Numbered from the stretch's first letter, positions 24,787 to 38,817 are shown. The stretch is 64,000 nt of DNA from an uncultured bacterium (GCA_946408385.1 CAMJSB010000005.1:22435-86434); one strand, 5' to 3'. Numbers and translations are program-made. Notes: generated by a model not told the origin, from the letters alone.

Positions 24787-24800
24787 TTTGAATTGTATTT

Positions 24801-25517
24801 ATGCTTTCAATCAAGAATTTATCTGTATCTGTATGAGAAAAAGAAATATTAAATCAGATTTCTTGTAATTTTGAGTTAGGTAAAAATTATTGTATACTAT
24901 GAAAAAACGGTAGCTGAAAATCATCATTGGCTATGACTTTGATGTGAAATCCAAAATATAAAATCATAAACGGAGAAATTACTTTGGACTGAGAAAATTT
25001 ATCGGATTTATCGCCAGACAAAAGAGCTAAACTCTGAATTTTCTTGGCATTCCAAAATATCCCAGAGATTCCATGAGTTAAGTTATTTGAATTTTTGAAA
25101 TGAGTTTATGATAATTCGGTCAAAACTACGACATTTATGGAATTCAAGAAATTGATTGAGCCAATTTTGGATGAGCTTCAGCTTTCCAAAGACTTTCTTT
25201 GGCGTGATCTGAATGTGGGATTTAGTGGATGAGAACGTAGAAAATTAGAAATCCTTCAGATGAAATTATTAAATCCTAAATACATAATTCTCGATGAAAT
25301 AGATTCATGACTAGATGTGGATGCTTTTAAAGTGGTTGCAGAAATGCTCAAATCTCTTTCTACAGACCAGAATTCATTCATCATTATTACACATATATTC
25401 ACGATATTGAATTATTTGAATATTGATGAAACGATAGTCTTGGAAAGATGAAAAATTGTAGAAACTTGATGATGAGAAATTGCTCAAAGGATAAAAGAAA
25501 ACTGATTCAAAAAATAA
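24801..25517 (+). CDS. sufC: FeS assembly ATPase SufC
   Basis: YCILGKNGSGKSSLAMTLMGNPKY...[39 protein letters not shown]; invariant Gly encoded by UGA. Confidence 0.92.
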
Positions 25518-25543
25518 ATTTTATGTTATAAATTATAAACAAA

Positions 25544-26653
25544 ATGTTCTCTTTCATAAAAGATCGATTCAAACCAAACATCGAACCTATGAATCATATT
25601 TATATCAGTAGGTCTAATTTGTTATATAATTATAAATATTTGCAGTCACTAAAACCAAATGCGGATTTATTTCCTGTGATTAAGTCTAATGCTTATGGAC
25701 ATGGTATAGATCAGATTTTACAGATTTATAAGTGATTGCCTATCAAATATATTGTAGTAGATTCTTTCCCTGAATATAATATCGTGATGCGTCATAGCAA
25801 ATTTAATGTACTACTTTTGTGAGAAACTTTGCCTGTAAATTATGAAAAGTTTAATTTCAAAAGAACTACATTCTGTGTTTATAATTTGGAAACTTTACAA
25901 GTTTTAGCAAAACTAAATAAAAAGCTGAAAATCCATCTATTCTTGAATACAGGAATGAATCGTGAATGAATAGATGCAGATTTATTACCAAATGCATTAG
26001 AATTTTTGAAAGATTATCCAAAAATTGAAATTGAATGAGTAATGTCGCACTTATTTTCTGCAAATTCTATGGATATAGAAAAGCAAGTGGATGCATTCAA
26101 AATGATGTATCAGCAAGTTTTAGATTATTGACATAGTCCGACTTATCGTCATATTGGAGCTAGTATTTGATTGTTAAAACTTCAGGACGATTTTTTCAAT
26201 GCATATCGTCCATGATTAGCTCTTTATGGATATAATCCATTATCAGAGGATGATTCAGATTTCGATTTATGAGAAAAATTGCAGCCAGCTTTGTCTCTGT
26301 CTTCAGTTATAGTTGCGATAAATTCGGTGCCATATAATGAGTGAGTTTCTTATGACCCACAGTGGAAACAATTAGACAAATCTGACAAAATCACGGTTAC
26401 AGTTCCATTTGGATATGCAGAATGAATGCCTCGCTCAGTTCGTGAAAAAATAGAGATTAGTCATGAAGATGGAGATTTGAAACAAATTGGAAATGTGTGT
26501 ATGAATCTCTCATGTTACTTATGAAATGAAAAAGTGCTTATTTGAGATAAAGTTTGGCTTTTGGGAAAAGATCAGAAACTAGATAATTCAGTTTCATGAC
26601 GGGCAAAAGCTGCAGGGACTATCCCTTATGAGATATTAGTTCATTTGGATAGA
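25544..26653 (+). CDS. alr: Alanine racemase
   Basis: ADLFPVIKSNAYGHGIDQI...NTGMNREGI...RPGLALYGYNP...SYDPQW...CMNLSCYL...AGTIPYEILV; ends SFG-TAG. Confidence 0.88.
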
Positions 26654-26697
26654 GGAATTAGAAGGGAAATTGTAGATTAAGATGATCTTATAATGAA

Positions 26698-26732
26698 TAA
26701 AAGCTATCCATATAGGATAGCTTTTATTTTTT
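26698..26732. terminator. Terminator between alr and convergent gene
   Basis: aaaagctatccatataggatagcttttatttttt. Confidence 0.65.
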
Positions 26733-26739
26733 AATTTAG

Positions 26740-27558
26740 TTAATCTTGTAATGAACAAATTGCTTTTTTATAAGATTTTTTATTAACCCGATTTTTGTAT
26801 TCTTCTTCATCCATATATCATTGTTGAATGTAGTTTCATGCAATTATAATTCCAAGATCATTTAAATGCTTTATAAATTCAGGATTCTCTTGTATTTTTT
26901 CTTTGATAAGGTCATAAATATTTCCATTTAAGTAATCATTTATCATTTTTTCTCAATCTTTAGTTCAATACAAAAGTTCTGAAAACTTTAAAGCAAAAGG
27001 TTCTATCTCTCAATACCAAAATAAATCAGAAAAATTTTTATTTAGGATATCCCCTTTGAATTCTAGTTTACATTCTTTTTTTGGATATTTTTTGTTGTAA
27101 CGAAGTGATATTATTTTTTGTGCGATTGCTTGAGCGAAATATTCAAATAGTAGTGTGAATCCTCGTATATTTTCATCTGAATAATCTTCTTCAAGTTGCT
27201 GATTATTTATAGATAAAGTATGAGTATATTCGTGGAATAATGTCTCATAAAAATATTCTTGATAATTTCTTCTTAGTTTTTTGGCTTCTTTTTTTAATTG
27301 GGAGGTGTTTATTAGAATTGTATATTTCCCATTATCGTATTGTGTTTTTCATGCTCGAGACTCATCATCATATTGTACTTCTACAATAGTGGCATTTTTT
27401 AGATTATCATAAAATCTAGGTAATTCTCAAAATATAGCTTCTAAATTTTGCAAATAATCTCATTTATTAAATGCATAGCATATATTTGCTGTATCCGGAT
27501 TCTTTGATAATTTACATTTATTACAATTAATACGACCCGTCCTACATTCAAGATTCAT
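26740..27558 (-). CDS. HExxH putative metallopeptidase
   Basis: FYETLFHEYTHTLSINN...FTLLFEYFAQAIAQKI. Confidence 0.6.
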
Positions 27559-27616
27559 AATAAATATTTATGTATTAAATTGATATTATAGAATCATTTA
27601 TAATGTTCAGATTTTT

Positions 27617-30076
27617 TTATTTCTTTGTAACTTTCTTAGTTACTTTTTTTGTAGCTCATTTCTTCAATTTTTTTTCGATTTCAGCTACTGCTAATCTTGT
27701 CTTAATCATTGTGTCTGGATTCAAAGACATTGATTCGATTCCACATTCTACCAAAAATTTAGCGAATTCTGGATAATCAGATGGAGCCTGTCCACAGATT
27801 CAGATATATTTTTTCTTCTTTGTAGCTACTTCGATGACTTTTTTAATCATCTTTTTGATAGCTTCATTATTTTCATCGTAAATATCTGAAACTAATTCTG
27901 AATCTCTATCTACTCATAGGATTAATTGAGTAAGGTCGTTTGAACCGATACTAAATCCGTCAAATACTTCCAAGAATTCTTCGGCAAGGATTACATTTGA
28001 AGGGATTTCACACATTCACATAACTTTTAGTCCATTCTTACCTTGCTTTAATCCAAATGAAGCCATGGTTTTAATTACTTTTTTAGCTTCATCTACTGTT
28101 CTTGGAAATGGGATCATCACATCTAGATTATCTAATCCCATTTCTTCTCTAACTTTAAGAACAGCTTTACATTCTAGACCGAAAGCTTCTTTATAATTTT
28201 CTGAATAGTATCTAGAAGCTCATCTCCATCCAATCATTGGATTGTCTTCCTTTGGTTCAAATTGTGCTCATCCAATAAGATTTGCATATTCATTAGATTT
28301 GAAATCTGATAATCTAAGGATTACTCTCTTTGGATAGAATGCAGCAGCAATTGTAGCTACTCATTCAGCTAATTTATCGATAAAATAATCAGCTTTATTT
28401 TTGTATCCTACAGTTAAATCAGTAATTTGTTTTTTAACATTAGCATCTTTTAGTTCATTGAAACGAAGAAGTGCTAATGGGTGAACTTTAATATAAGAAT
28501 TGATGATAAATTCTTCTCTAGCAAGTCCAACTCCATCATTAGGAATGAAACTTTCTTCAAATGCTTGTTCAGGAGAACCTACATTCATTGTAATATGAGT
28601 TTTTGTTTCTGGAAGTTTTGCGATGTTGATTTCGTTTACTTTAAATGGAAGTTTTCCTTTATAAACGATACCAGCACTTCCTCCACTACAGTCTACTGTA
28701 ATATCTTTTCATTGAGGGATAACTTCTGTTCCGTTGTTAGTACCTACTACACAAGGGATTCCTAGTTCACGAGAAATGATAGCGGCATGACATGTTCTTC
28801 CTCATCTATTTGTTACGATAGCTGAAGCAATTTTCATGATTGGTTCCCAGTCAGGATCAGTCATGTCAGTAACTAGTACTTCTCCTTTTTTGAATTTGTT
28901 AATATCTGCTACATCTTTAATTACGTTAGCTTTACCTGCCCCAATTTTTTCACCTACAGATCTTCCTTGAACGATAACTTCACCTTTCTTTTCTAGTTCA
29001 TAAGTCTTTAGAACTGACATATCTGTATTTGAGTGAACAGTTTCAGGTCTGGCTTGAACGATAAATAATTCTCCAGTTTTACCATCTTTAGCCCATTCTG
29101 TATCCATAGGACAGAATTTTCATTTCTTTTTAGAATAATGGTCTTCGATAATAACTACTTGTTTAGCAAGATTCAAAACTTCATCATCTGTAAGAGTAAG
29201 TTTTTTTCTATCAGCTTCAGGTACTGAAATATTCTTTGTTGGAGAAACTCCAGAATTTGAGTAAATCATTTTGATGGCTTTTTCTCCGACTTTCTTTGAA
29301 AGGATAGCTTTCTTTCCTTTTCTAAGAGATGGTTTGAAAATATACCATTCATCTGGATTTACTGCACCTTGTACTACATTTTCTCATAGTCAATAAGCAC
29401 CAGTCAAAAGTACGGCATCTTTAAATCCTGACTCTGTATCTATAGAAAACATCACTCCACTACATGCAAGATCACTTCTTACCATCTTTTGAACAGTAAT
29501 TGAAAGTGCAATAGAGAAGTGGTCGAAATGCTTATCTTGCCTATAGGAAATAGCTCTATTTGTGAATAATGATGCAAAACATCTTTTACATGCATCGATA
29601 ATTGATTCATATCCAAAGATATTCAAATATGTATCTTGTTGACCAGCAAATGAAGCATCTGGGAGATCTTCTGCAGTTGCAGAACTTCTAACAGCTACGT
29701 CTACATTTTTTCAGTAGATTTTTTCCATTTTTTTGTATGATTCGATAATTGCTTTAGTCAAATCTTCAGGGAATTCGAGAGATTTAATCAAAGATCTTAC
29801 TCTAGAACCTCTCTGAGCTAAATTATCCATATCTGAAGTATCCAAATCTGATAAAATTTCTTTGATTTTTTTATCTGCTCATGTTTCTTTTAATAAATAA
29901 CGATAAGCATATGCTGTAATAGCAAATCCGTTTGGAATATTTACTCCTTTTGGAACGAGATTTCTATACATTTCTCCAAGTGAGGCATTTTTACCTCCGA
30001 CATAAGGTACATCTTCGATTCCGATTTCATCGAATCGTAAGATAAATTTGTTTTCTTTTCAGTTTGTTTTTTTCAT
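27617..30076 (-). CDS. ppsA: Phosphoenolpyruvate synthase
   Basis: [15 protein letters not shown]...[26 protein letters not shown]...[14 protein letters not shown] region; 820 codons. Confidence 0.93.
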
Positions 30077-30103
30077 TTTGTTATTTTTTTATATATAAAA
30101 ATC

Positions 30104-31111
30104 TTAAATATATTTCTCAGCTTCATTGATAATTTTGTTCATCACTTTGATACAAGCGACTGGATGCTTTCACATTGATGTTTCTCATGAAAGCATGAGA
30201 TAGTCAGCTCACTGTGAAACTGCATAAAATATATCAGATACTTCAGCTCTAGTTGGAAGGTTATTTGTTATCATACTTTCAAGCATTTGTGTGGCTACAA
30301 TCACTTTTTTCCCTTTTCTCTTTGTTTTTTGAATCAGATTGATTTGATGAGAAGGAATTGTTTCTACAGGTACTTCTGCTCATAAATCTCATCTAGCCAC
30401 CATAATCGCATCAGCACTTCTTATAATTCATGCAATATTATCAATTCATTCTTGATTTTCGATTTTTGCGATTACTTTCAAATGGGCTCATCCATTTTTA
30501 TACATAAATTCTTTTAACTCTTGGATATCTTCTTCTTTCCTAGCAAAACTAAGTGCAACATATGACATATTTTGTTCAATTCAGAATAGAATATCGTCTT
30601 TGTCTTTATCTGTGAGTCATGGTAATCTGATTGGAATCCCAGGTAAATTTACATGTCTTCTAGATGTGATGGTAGCATCATTTTCTGCAACTCAGATTAC
30701 ATAATTAGTTGCTTTTTTGGTAATTCTGATATCTAGAAGTCATGATTCTATCCTTACTAAACTTCAGATTTCTACGTCTTTGATAATATATGGATAATCC
30801 ACATACATGATTTTATCATTTTTTACTAGAGATGAATCTACTACGATTTTGATTTCTTCTCATTTTACATAATCTACTGGATTCTCAAGTTCTCAAGTCC
30901 TAATTCCTGGACCTTTTGTATCCAAGAGAAATGCAAATTTGTTTCATACAGCACGTTCAACTTCTCTTGCAGATTGGATTACTTCTTTCATCCAATCATG
31001 AGTGGCATGAGAACAATTAAATCTTAGAATTCTGACTCAATTCTCGTATAGCTGTTTCAGCTTTTCTGGGGATTGTGTTGCTGGTCAGATTGTTGCAATA
31101 ATTCAAGGCAT
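30104..31111 (-). CDS. pyk: Pyruvate kinase (short form)
   Basis: MPGIIATIGPATQSPEKL...GVRILRFNCSHA...LLDTKGPGIRTG...IMVARGDLGAEVP...VIVATQMLESMI. Confidence 0.92.
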
Positions 31112-31133
31112 TTTCTTTCATTAAAATATAAAT

Positions 31134-32816
31134 TTATCCTTGTTTTTTAGTATCTTTATTATTTTTACCTTTAATCTTATCTGTTACTTTAGATATAGCT
31201 TTTAGAATTTTTCAGCCTCCATTCTTTTCTTTTGAAAATGGAGAAAATCATATCTGGAATGGATTCTTTTCTTTTATTGCTTTGATTCCTGCATTTAAAT
31301 TGATTTCATCCTGAGCGTATAATCTTGCAATAACTTCATCCTTTTTTACAGTGCTTCATAGTTTTTTGTAAATATACATTCCAGCTTCATCTATGATAGG
31401 ACATCCTAATCTTCTACAAACGGCATTTACATCATGTAAATCCATTCACGTAATTTTTCAATCTTTTTCAGCGACTACGTCATATGTATATTTACCTAGT
31501 TTAAGTGATTCAGAGTCTATGTTAGGATTCCCTCATTGTGCAGTAATAATTTCTTTCATTTTGTTTCGTGCAGCTCCAGTTTGTAGTTGATGCCTAGCTA
31601 AATTCATTGCGCTTTTACCAGTTACAAGTCAAATATTTTCAATAAGTTTACCTCCAAGGAAAACTATTTTATCTTCTAAATCTTTTGGTCTATCTGGATG
31701 CTGTTGTAGCACTCTTAAAACTTCACGAACTTGAAGTACGGCTCAGACTCCGTTTCAAATAACTTCATTAGCTTGAGTAATTTGAACTGACATTTTCATT
31801 CAGAGTTTTTTTCCAACGATTTCAAATCTTTGTTTCCAGTCTTTTGCTTCTTCCATGCTAGTTACTTTAGCTGTTGGTCAAACAGGAATATCTATAAGTG
31901 AATGGGTAACTCACATTGCATATTTTTTGGCCATAATTGAACTGACGACTTTTGCTTTTGACTGCATAGAAAGAGGATATTGAACTTTAATTAGTTTATC
32001 ATCAGCTGGAGCTAAATCTAATCCTCATCACCAAACCAGACAACAGTTAGTTTTCTCTACTAATTTTTCGATCCCTTCTTTGTCGAAATTAATATTCATA
32101 AGTACATTTACACATTCTCATGTGGCAGCAGGAGAGGTAATAGATTTAGAGAAATTTTTAGGAATTTTTATTCCTAAACTTGCAACAAGTGGAATTAGAG
32201 CCATTGTTGTTTCATTTCCAGGTACTCATCCGATACAATGTTTATCTGCAATGATTTCTCATTTTGGGTATCTAAACATAGATCCACATTCGGCCATAGC
32301 TTTAGCTGTCAGATAAGTTTCTTCATCTGTTGTTGGATAAAAATAACTAGATGCAACATAGTATGTCATCATTGTATCATCAAGTTTGTTTTCTGATATA
32401 TCTTTGATGATTGCGTGTATTTCTTCATAAGTAATTGGTTCTCATCTCATTTTTTTTCTAATGGCATTAGTAGTTACAGATGCTCATTCAGTAAGACAAA
32501 CTCCTACCATTTCTAAATTTTTGATTTTATATTTTTTTGCTAATTCATCAGAAACGGCGATGGTTCAAATTGTTACTCTGTTTGAAAAAGATACATCAGC
32601 AACAATTTCTTCTCAATTAATTCTTATGATGTTTACTTTATTATGTACGGTAATTCCGTAAGCCATTGCTTGATTCGGATTTAAAAAAGCAATCATTCTT
32701 TCTCCATCTTGCATATCACTTACGATAATCCTTGCGGTGAAATATGAATCAGGATCTTCTCTAAAAGCATGGTAATTTTTTCTTCGTTTATCAATTTTTT
32801 CAGCAAATCGTCCCAT
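31134..32816 (-). CDS. AMP phosphorylase / thymidine phosphorylase family
   Basis: 561 codons; [22 protein letters not shown]...SKSITSPAATGECVNVLMNI...GGGLDLAPADD; extra N-terminal domain as in archaeal-type AMP phosphorylases. Confidence 0.85.
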
Positions 32817-32985
32817 TTTTTGTTTCTATTAATATAAATAAAAGATGATTAAGTATACTCCAAAATGGAAAAAAATGCAAATTTTAAGGTAGATTTTTTA
32901 TATGAAATAATTGATTTTTTAACTATTTGAAATATTTGTATAAAACTGTATATATGATTTGTTTTGATTTTTTTGGATTTTCTTG

Positions 32986-34257
32986 ATGTTATCTTTGTAT
33001 ATTCATATTCCATTTTGTGTAAAAAACTGTCCATATTGTAGTTTTTCTGTAGTTCAAAATCCGAACGATGAAATGATTCAGACATATTTAGATAATTTGC
33101 ATAATGAAATTGATGGATGGTGAAAAGTGTTTTGAAGCGCTGAGATAAGAACTATTTATTTTGGATGATGAACACCGAATTTAATCTGAGCAGAAAAAAT
33201 AAAAAATCTGATTCATCACTGTGAAGAAGTTTTTGACTGTGAAAATGTAGGAGAATTGAGTTTTGAATGTAATCCATTCCCACAAGACCAAGTTTATGAA
33301 TTTGTTTCAGATTTGCAGAAATCGTTTAAAAAATATCCAAGAGTTCGTTTTTCATTTGGAATTCAGAGCTTGGATAATTGAGTATTGGAAAATGCATGAC
33401 GTCCTTATACATTTCCAGGAATGGTAGATTTTTTGCGTGGATTGCGTGATTTAAAATTAGAAAATAGTGTGTATAACTTCGATTTTATGGCATTTGGAGT
33501 CTTTAATCAAACTAAAAAATGAGATTTGCAACTGTGGACTCCATCAGCTTTAGAATTTTTTCAGGATTTTGTGAATTCATGATTTGCTGATAGCTTTTCT
33601 CTGTATATGCTAGAACTTTTTGAGCATCAAAAATGGAAGAAAAATCCTGATTGAAATTCTTCCGTTGTTCAGCAATCTGGTTTGTTTTGAAATGAAGATG
33701 AGATATATGAAGAATTTGATATTCTCAAAAATATAATTCAAGAGTGAGGATATAGACGTTATGAGATATCAAATTTTGCGGCAGTAGGAAAGTCTAGTAT
33801 TCACAATAGAGTTTATCGAGAGATGGAGGATTATTTGTGACTATGACTTTCTGCATCATCATTTATAAATGCTAAAAGTTCATATTTTTGATCTGTCGTT
33901 GAAAAACTAAAAAAAGTGGATCCTTCACTTAGTTTAGAGTGACTAAATGGAATACGTTGGATGAATACACCATATTTTCCAAAATACATTTGAAATGAAA
34001 ATTTAGTAGAATCAGCTATTCAACCTATGTTAGAATCAGATTATTTAATTGAATCATTTTTTTTATCTTTACGTACTGATAGATGAATTGATGATGTATC
34101 AAAGTTTGAACCAGTTCTCGTTAAAAATTATGCAGAGAAAATAAAAATATATGAGGAAAATGGATTTTTAAAATTATGTGGAAATGGATTTGTACTTACT
34201 GATGAATGAATGGACTGCTATAATGGAATAATTACGGAATTGCTGAAAGAAATTTAA
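32986..34257 (+). CDS. hemW: HemW-like radical SAM protein
   Basis: MLSLYIHIPFCVKNCPYCSFSV...TIYFGGGTPNLI...RVRFSFGIQSLDNGVLENAGRP. Confidence 0.85.
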
Positions 34258-34275
34258 TAAAAAGTTTGTTTGAAG

Positions 34276-35637
34276 TTATTTTAAAAATTCACTCTTTTTC
34301 TTCATCCAAAATTCTGATTGTCTAGTCAGGAATCCTTCATCCTGTTTATTTTTCAAGAAATGTTTTACGGATTCTTCAAGGAAAATTGTATTCTGGCTTC
34401 ATTTGAAAACGAGAATAATTGGATTTTTATCATTCCTTTCTTTTAATCTATCTTCAACAGTTTTGTTTAGGTTTTTCAGAGTTTTACAAACTGTTAAATT
34501 ATCAGTAGCTCAGATTTTTTCTAGTTCATCTGCTAAATAATCGTTCATAAATTTACCCAAAAGAAAAAGCTGATCTCCTGATTGTGAAACATATCCAGCC
34601 AATTTACGATGCTCCGATTCAGTTAAATCTCAAAGTTCTCTCATATCTCAAAGTATAAGCCAGATTTCACTTTTTGGAAAACAATTATTCCTGATAGTAT
34701 AAACTGTATCAATAGTTTTCCTCACGCTTAAAGGTGAAGCATTATATGTAGAATCAATGATTAATGTGTTATATTTTCAGTCAAATACAGATAATCTACC
34801 AGGTTGAAGTTTATACATTAATTCTAGTTTATCTTTATTTTTCAAATGCAAATCAGTTTTCCATCGATATGCTAGAATCTCAGTAATTCCAACTGCAACT
34901 CCGATATATCCATAGTTCATTTTCCCAAATAGGTTAGTCTCAATATTGTATTCTTGCTCTTTGATATGTAAAACAAAATGAGATTTCAAATCAGCATTTT
35001 CTTCTCATTTTTTAAATGAATGAGATTCGAAATATATATCAGCTTCTATATTATCGTTATCAAATGTTTTATACATAAGTTTATCAACCTTAATTCTAGG
35101 TGCTAACTGTTGAGCATATTCATCATTTGCATTCAGAAAAACTAAGGATTTAGTATTCAAAGCCATCTTGATTTCTTCACTAGCAATTTTTTGAGGATTT
35201 CAGAATTGTTCACTATGAACTGCATCAATTGCCGTAAAAACTCAGATATCAGGATGTGCAACTTTGAGTATAAAATCCATCTCTCATGGATTATCTATTC
35301 CATATTCCAGCACTATCGCATCATAATGTTTTCTTCCAAATAATGACATGAATACAGCTTTACAGCAAACTTTCATCATATTTCAAATTGATGGTGATCG
35401 TGATGTGATTTCAAAAACACTCAGTGAAAGTCAGAATTCCCCATTAAAATTTTTGGGAGAAGTGGATATTTTTTTGTTTGGAAAAAACTTCTTTAAAGTT
35501 TGAAAAATAATCATACGACAAGATGTTTTTCATACGCTTCAATTTATTCAGATTACGGTTGGTTTATGGCGTTTGATATAATGATGTGCACATTTTACTA
35601 AAAAACAATAACATGCACGGAGTAACTTTTTTTTCAT
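34276..35637 (-). CDS. Mur ligase, MurF-like
   Basis: VIGINGSVGKTSCRMI...LEYGIDNPGEMDFI...PGRLSVFDGKYNTLIIDSTYNASP...ILGDMRELGDL. Confidence 0.82.
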
Positions 35638-35661
35638 ATTTTCATATCGATTTATTAAAAT

Positions 35662-37014
35662 TTAGCTTTTTTTATTTGTGATTTTTCTTTTTTTAAATTC
35701 AGTATTATTTTCGACTTTTTTAATTTCTTTTTCTAGTTCTTCTGATTGAGGTATACGGAAGGCTAAGGATACTATTACGGCTATTGGGACGGCCAAAAGA
35801 ACTCAGAAAAATCACATTATAGTTCCGCACAAAATCATACATATAAATACAATTAGTGGGCTAACTCATAATGTTTTTCACATTAATACTGGCACTAAGA
35901 ATTTTTCTTCAGATTGTTGGATTAATGTATATAAGATTATCACAGCTAAGAATCATCGTCATCCTGAAAATATAAGAGCAGAAATTGCTGCTGGTAGTCA
36001 TCATAGAAATGGGCCTAAATATGGGATTATTTCAAATAATCATGCCAATATTGCTAGAGTTCATTTTTGAGGGATACTTATATTAAATAGTTCTAACATC
36101 CATAATCATAGGTAGGACATTATTCATATAAACAAGCAGAGAAAAAGCTGACTTTTTAATCGTTTTGTGATTCCAGAATATGCAGCATCAATTCTTGGTA
36201 ATATGCTTGTATAATGACGGAATATGTATTTTAGTCAATATTTGATATCATAATGTGCTACCGAGAAAAATATACATAAAGTGAGTACTATAGCAAAATC
36301 TACAATAATGGAAAAAATGTTTCCAAAAAATATCAAAGCTTGTCATGCAATTGTTTTTATATATCCGCTTGATGTAGACATAATACTTCAAATATTGTCA
36401 GAAATGGCAGTTAGTATACTATCAGAATTTGAATTTTGTATTCGCTGTATAAGCTCAGTTTTTAAGAAATTAGGCATTCGACTTGTTTTTTCAATGTATC
36501 AAGGAACTCATAGTTGAGATATTGATGATTGAAAGCTTGATAATCATGATGTTAAGGATTGTAATAATTCTGTTCATCGATTAAAAAAGAATGGTATTAG
36601 GATAACAAATCAAGCTAGGACAAAAAAAGTGGCTATGAGATATGTTATAAGTATTCATAATCCTCTACTTTTTGTAAGTCTTTGTCGAAAAACAACGAAT
36701 CATTCGAGAGCTAATGAAATTATGAAAGCCGCAATTACCATGTATATATATGACAATGAAATGTACATCATATATCATAAAATCACAATAGCCAGTCATA
36801 TTAGCCAAAATTTTAAAATCAGTTTTGTAGTTTTTGTAGATTCGGTAGTTATTTCGATTTGATTGCTTTTTAATAGATGATCTGTTGATTTTTCTAATTT
36901 TGGTTTAGGAAAACGTTTTCCATATCTTTCTTTAACTTTTTCTTTTCGTATGTGAAATTCTTTTTGCATGACTTGTTTTTTTTCTTCTCGTTTTTGTTTT
37001 AATTCTTTCCACAT
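35662..37014 (-). CDS. AI-2E family transporter
   Basis: LAGLFEIIPYLGPFLGGLPAAISAL...EKFLVPVLMGKTLGVSPLIVFICMILCGTIMGFFGVLLAVPIAVIV. Confidence 0.85.
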
Positions 37015-37403
37015 ATGTATGATTGAAAGGATGTAAAAGCGGATTGGAATTCTTTTTGAAAGTATGTTTTTCGTTCATGTTTTTTATGCTCTTGGATGTA
37101 TTGTGATGATTCTGGTAATTTATTTTTATTTAAGTTTATAAATATTTTGTAAAACTCTCAGTTTATCATATTTGATTCAATTTTATTGTCTCTTATATAA
37201 TTCATAATAGTTCTTCTGATATAATTTCTTGTAGTTGCATTTTTACTTAATTTTACTCCAATATGGCATGAAATTTGATTAAATTGTTTATTTGGATATT
37301 GTTTAATTCGCCAAAAACCAAAAATTCATCTTGTACAATATTGTCTTTTTTTGGTTAAATAGCGCACATCTTTGGTTCTTAAACGAAATTTGTGTTTAAT
37401 CAA
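36999..37403 (-). CDS. rnpA: Ribonuclease P protein component, probable TTG start
   Basis: LIKHKFRLRTKDVRYLTKKRQYC...HIGVKLSKNATTRNYIRRTIMNYIRDN; overlaps start of AI-2E gene. Confidence 0.75.
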
Positions 37404-37533
37404 AATACATAAAAAACATTTAAATTAGAAATTTATCACGATGTTAGATTAGTAAATTTTGTTTTCTTTGCAAGTTATTGTTAAAAAAAAGACCTATCAT
37501 TATGATAGGCCTATTTTAATTGTAATGGATTTT

Positions 37534-38817
37534 TTATTCTGTGACTTCTTCTGGATTCTCTACAGGTGTTGCAAGTCATTCTGTATTTGTATCTTCTAAT
37601 TCCTCACTATTATATAAATTTTCGTAATCATAGTCTTCGTCATATTCATAATCATTTCAACCCATAGCCGATCAAAGATAAGAAGATAATAATTCAGTTA
37701 AATCTTGAGCATTTTCAGGGATAGTTGTCGTAAATTCTGAAATTGTATTATATGCCCAAGAACCTTTGAGTGGAATAACTGTATCTTTTCATCCATTTTC
37801 TTCAGATTTTATTGTTAATTTTAAATCAAAGCCTATTTTGATTGAAGATTTTGATAGTTTTGGGGAAACTGTTCAGTTTAATTCTCCTCAAGGCATTGTT
37901 ATAGAAACATTGTATTTTGAACCTTTTTTGTCTGCAATAATTTTTATTATTGATTCTCAGTCTTGAGATATGTTTATTTCAGTGTCTTCTCCAGCAAATC
38001 AATTTATAACTAAAGTGCTAGCATCTTCATCATTTTTCATTTCCATATTTTCAATAACTGTTGTTACTTTGTGTTTTCATGTAATAACTAGATATCATTC
38101 AAAATTTTGAATATTTATTTCAGGTGTTTCTTGAATAGAATCTTCATCTAATCCACTGCTTATTGAATCGTAATATTCTTTCATTAGTTCATTCAATTTT
38201 TCATTATCTATTGAGAATTTTCGAGCATTATATCATTCAAATTGAGTAAATTTTCAGCTATAAACCATAAATCATTCGTTTCAGAATATTTCTTTTGATT
38301 TGTCATTTAAGTCTTTAGAATCTTTTAACATAGAAAATGTATTAGGCATGTCATTTAATCCTGACATAGGGATGGAGAACCATTGATTTTTAAATCCTGC
38401 AGCAATCATTTCTATCATAGCCAAATCATCACTTCATGTTAACTCGAAAGATGAGATGTTTAAATATATTGCATCATTTGCTAATTTTATATCAAGAGTT
38501 CAATTTAATTTAGTAGTTTCTCCTGAAGATGTGATGTTTGCGTTAAAATCAGTTGAAGATTCAGAATTTTTATTAACAAGATTTTGTTTGCTGTTTGATG
38601 AAATCTTTGCGTCTACTTTAATTTCATCTGTATTATATTTACCAGCAATGTCAAAACTTTGTTCAAAGTTATCATTTTGGCTTAAAATGTCTTGGAATTC
38701 GGAATGATTTGCAGTTTCTAAGGCTTCTTCGAAAGTCATATTAAAATTTTTGGATCCACATGCAGTTAGAGAAATCGTTGTTGTTAATAGTCATAACAAG
38801 AAAAGAGACTTTTTCAT
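37534..38817 (-). CDS. Lipoprotein
   Basis: MKKSLFLLGLLTTTISLTACGSKNFN lipobox; 428 codons. Confidence 0.7.

Noticed and set aside
25544-26681. Extension of alr to ...HLDRGIRREIVD-TAA at 26679
   Set aside because: Base-by-base reading shows that tail is in another frame; the alr frame ends at TAG 26651-26653.
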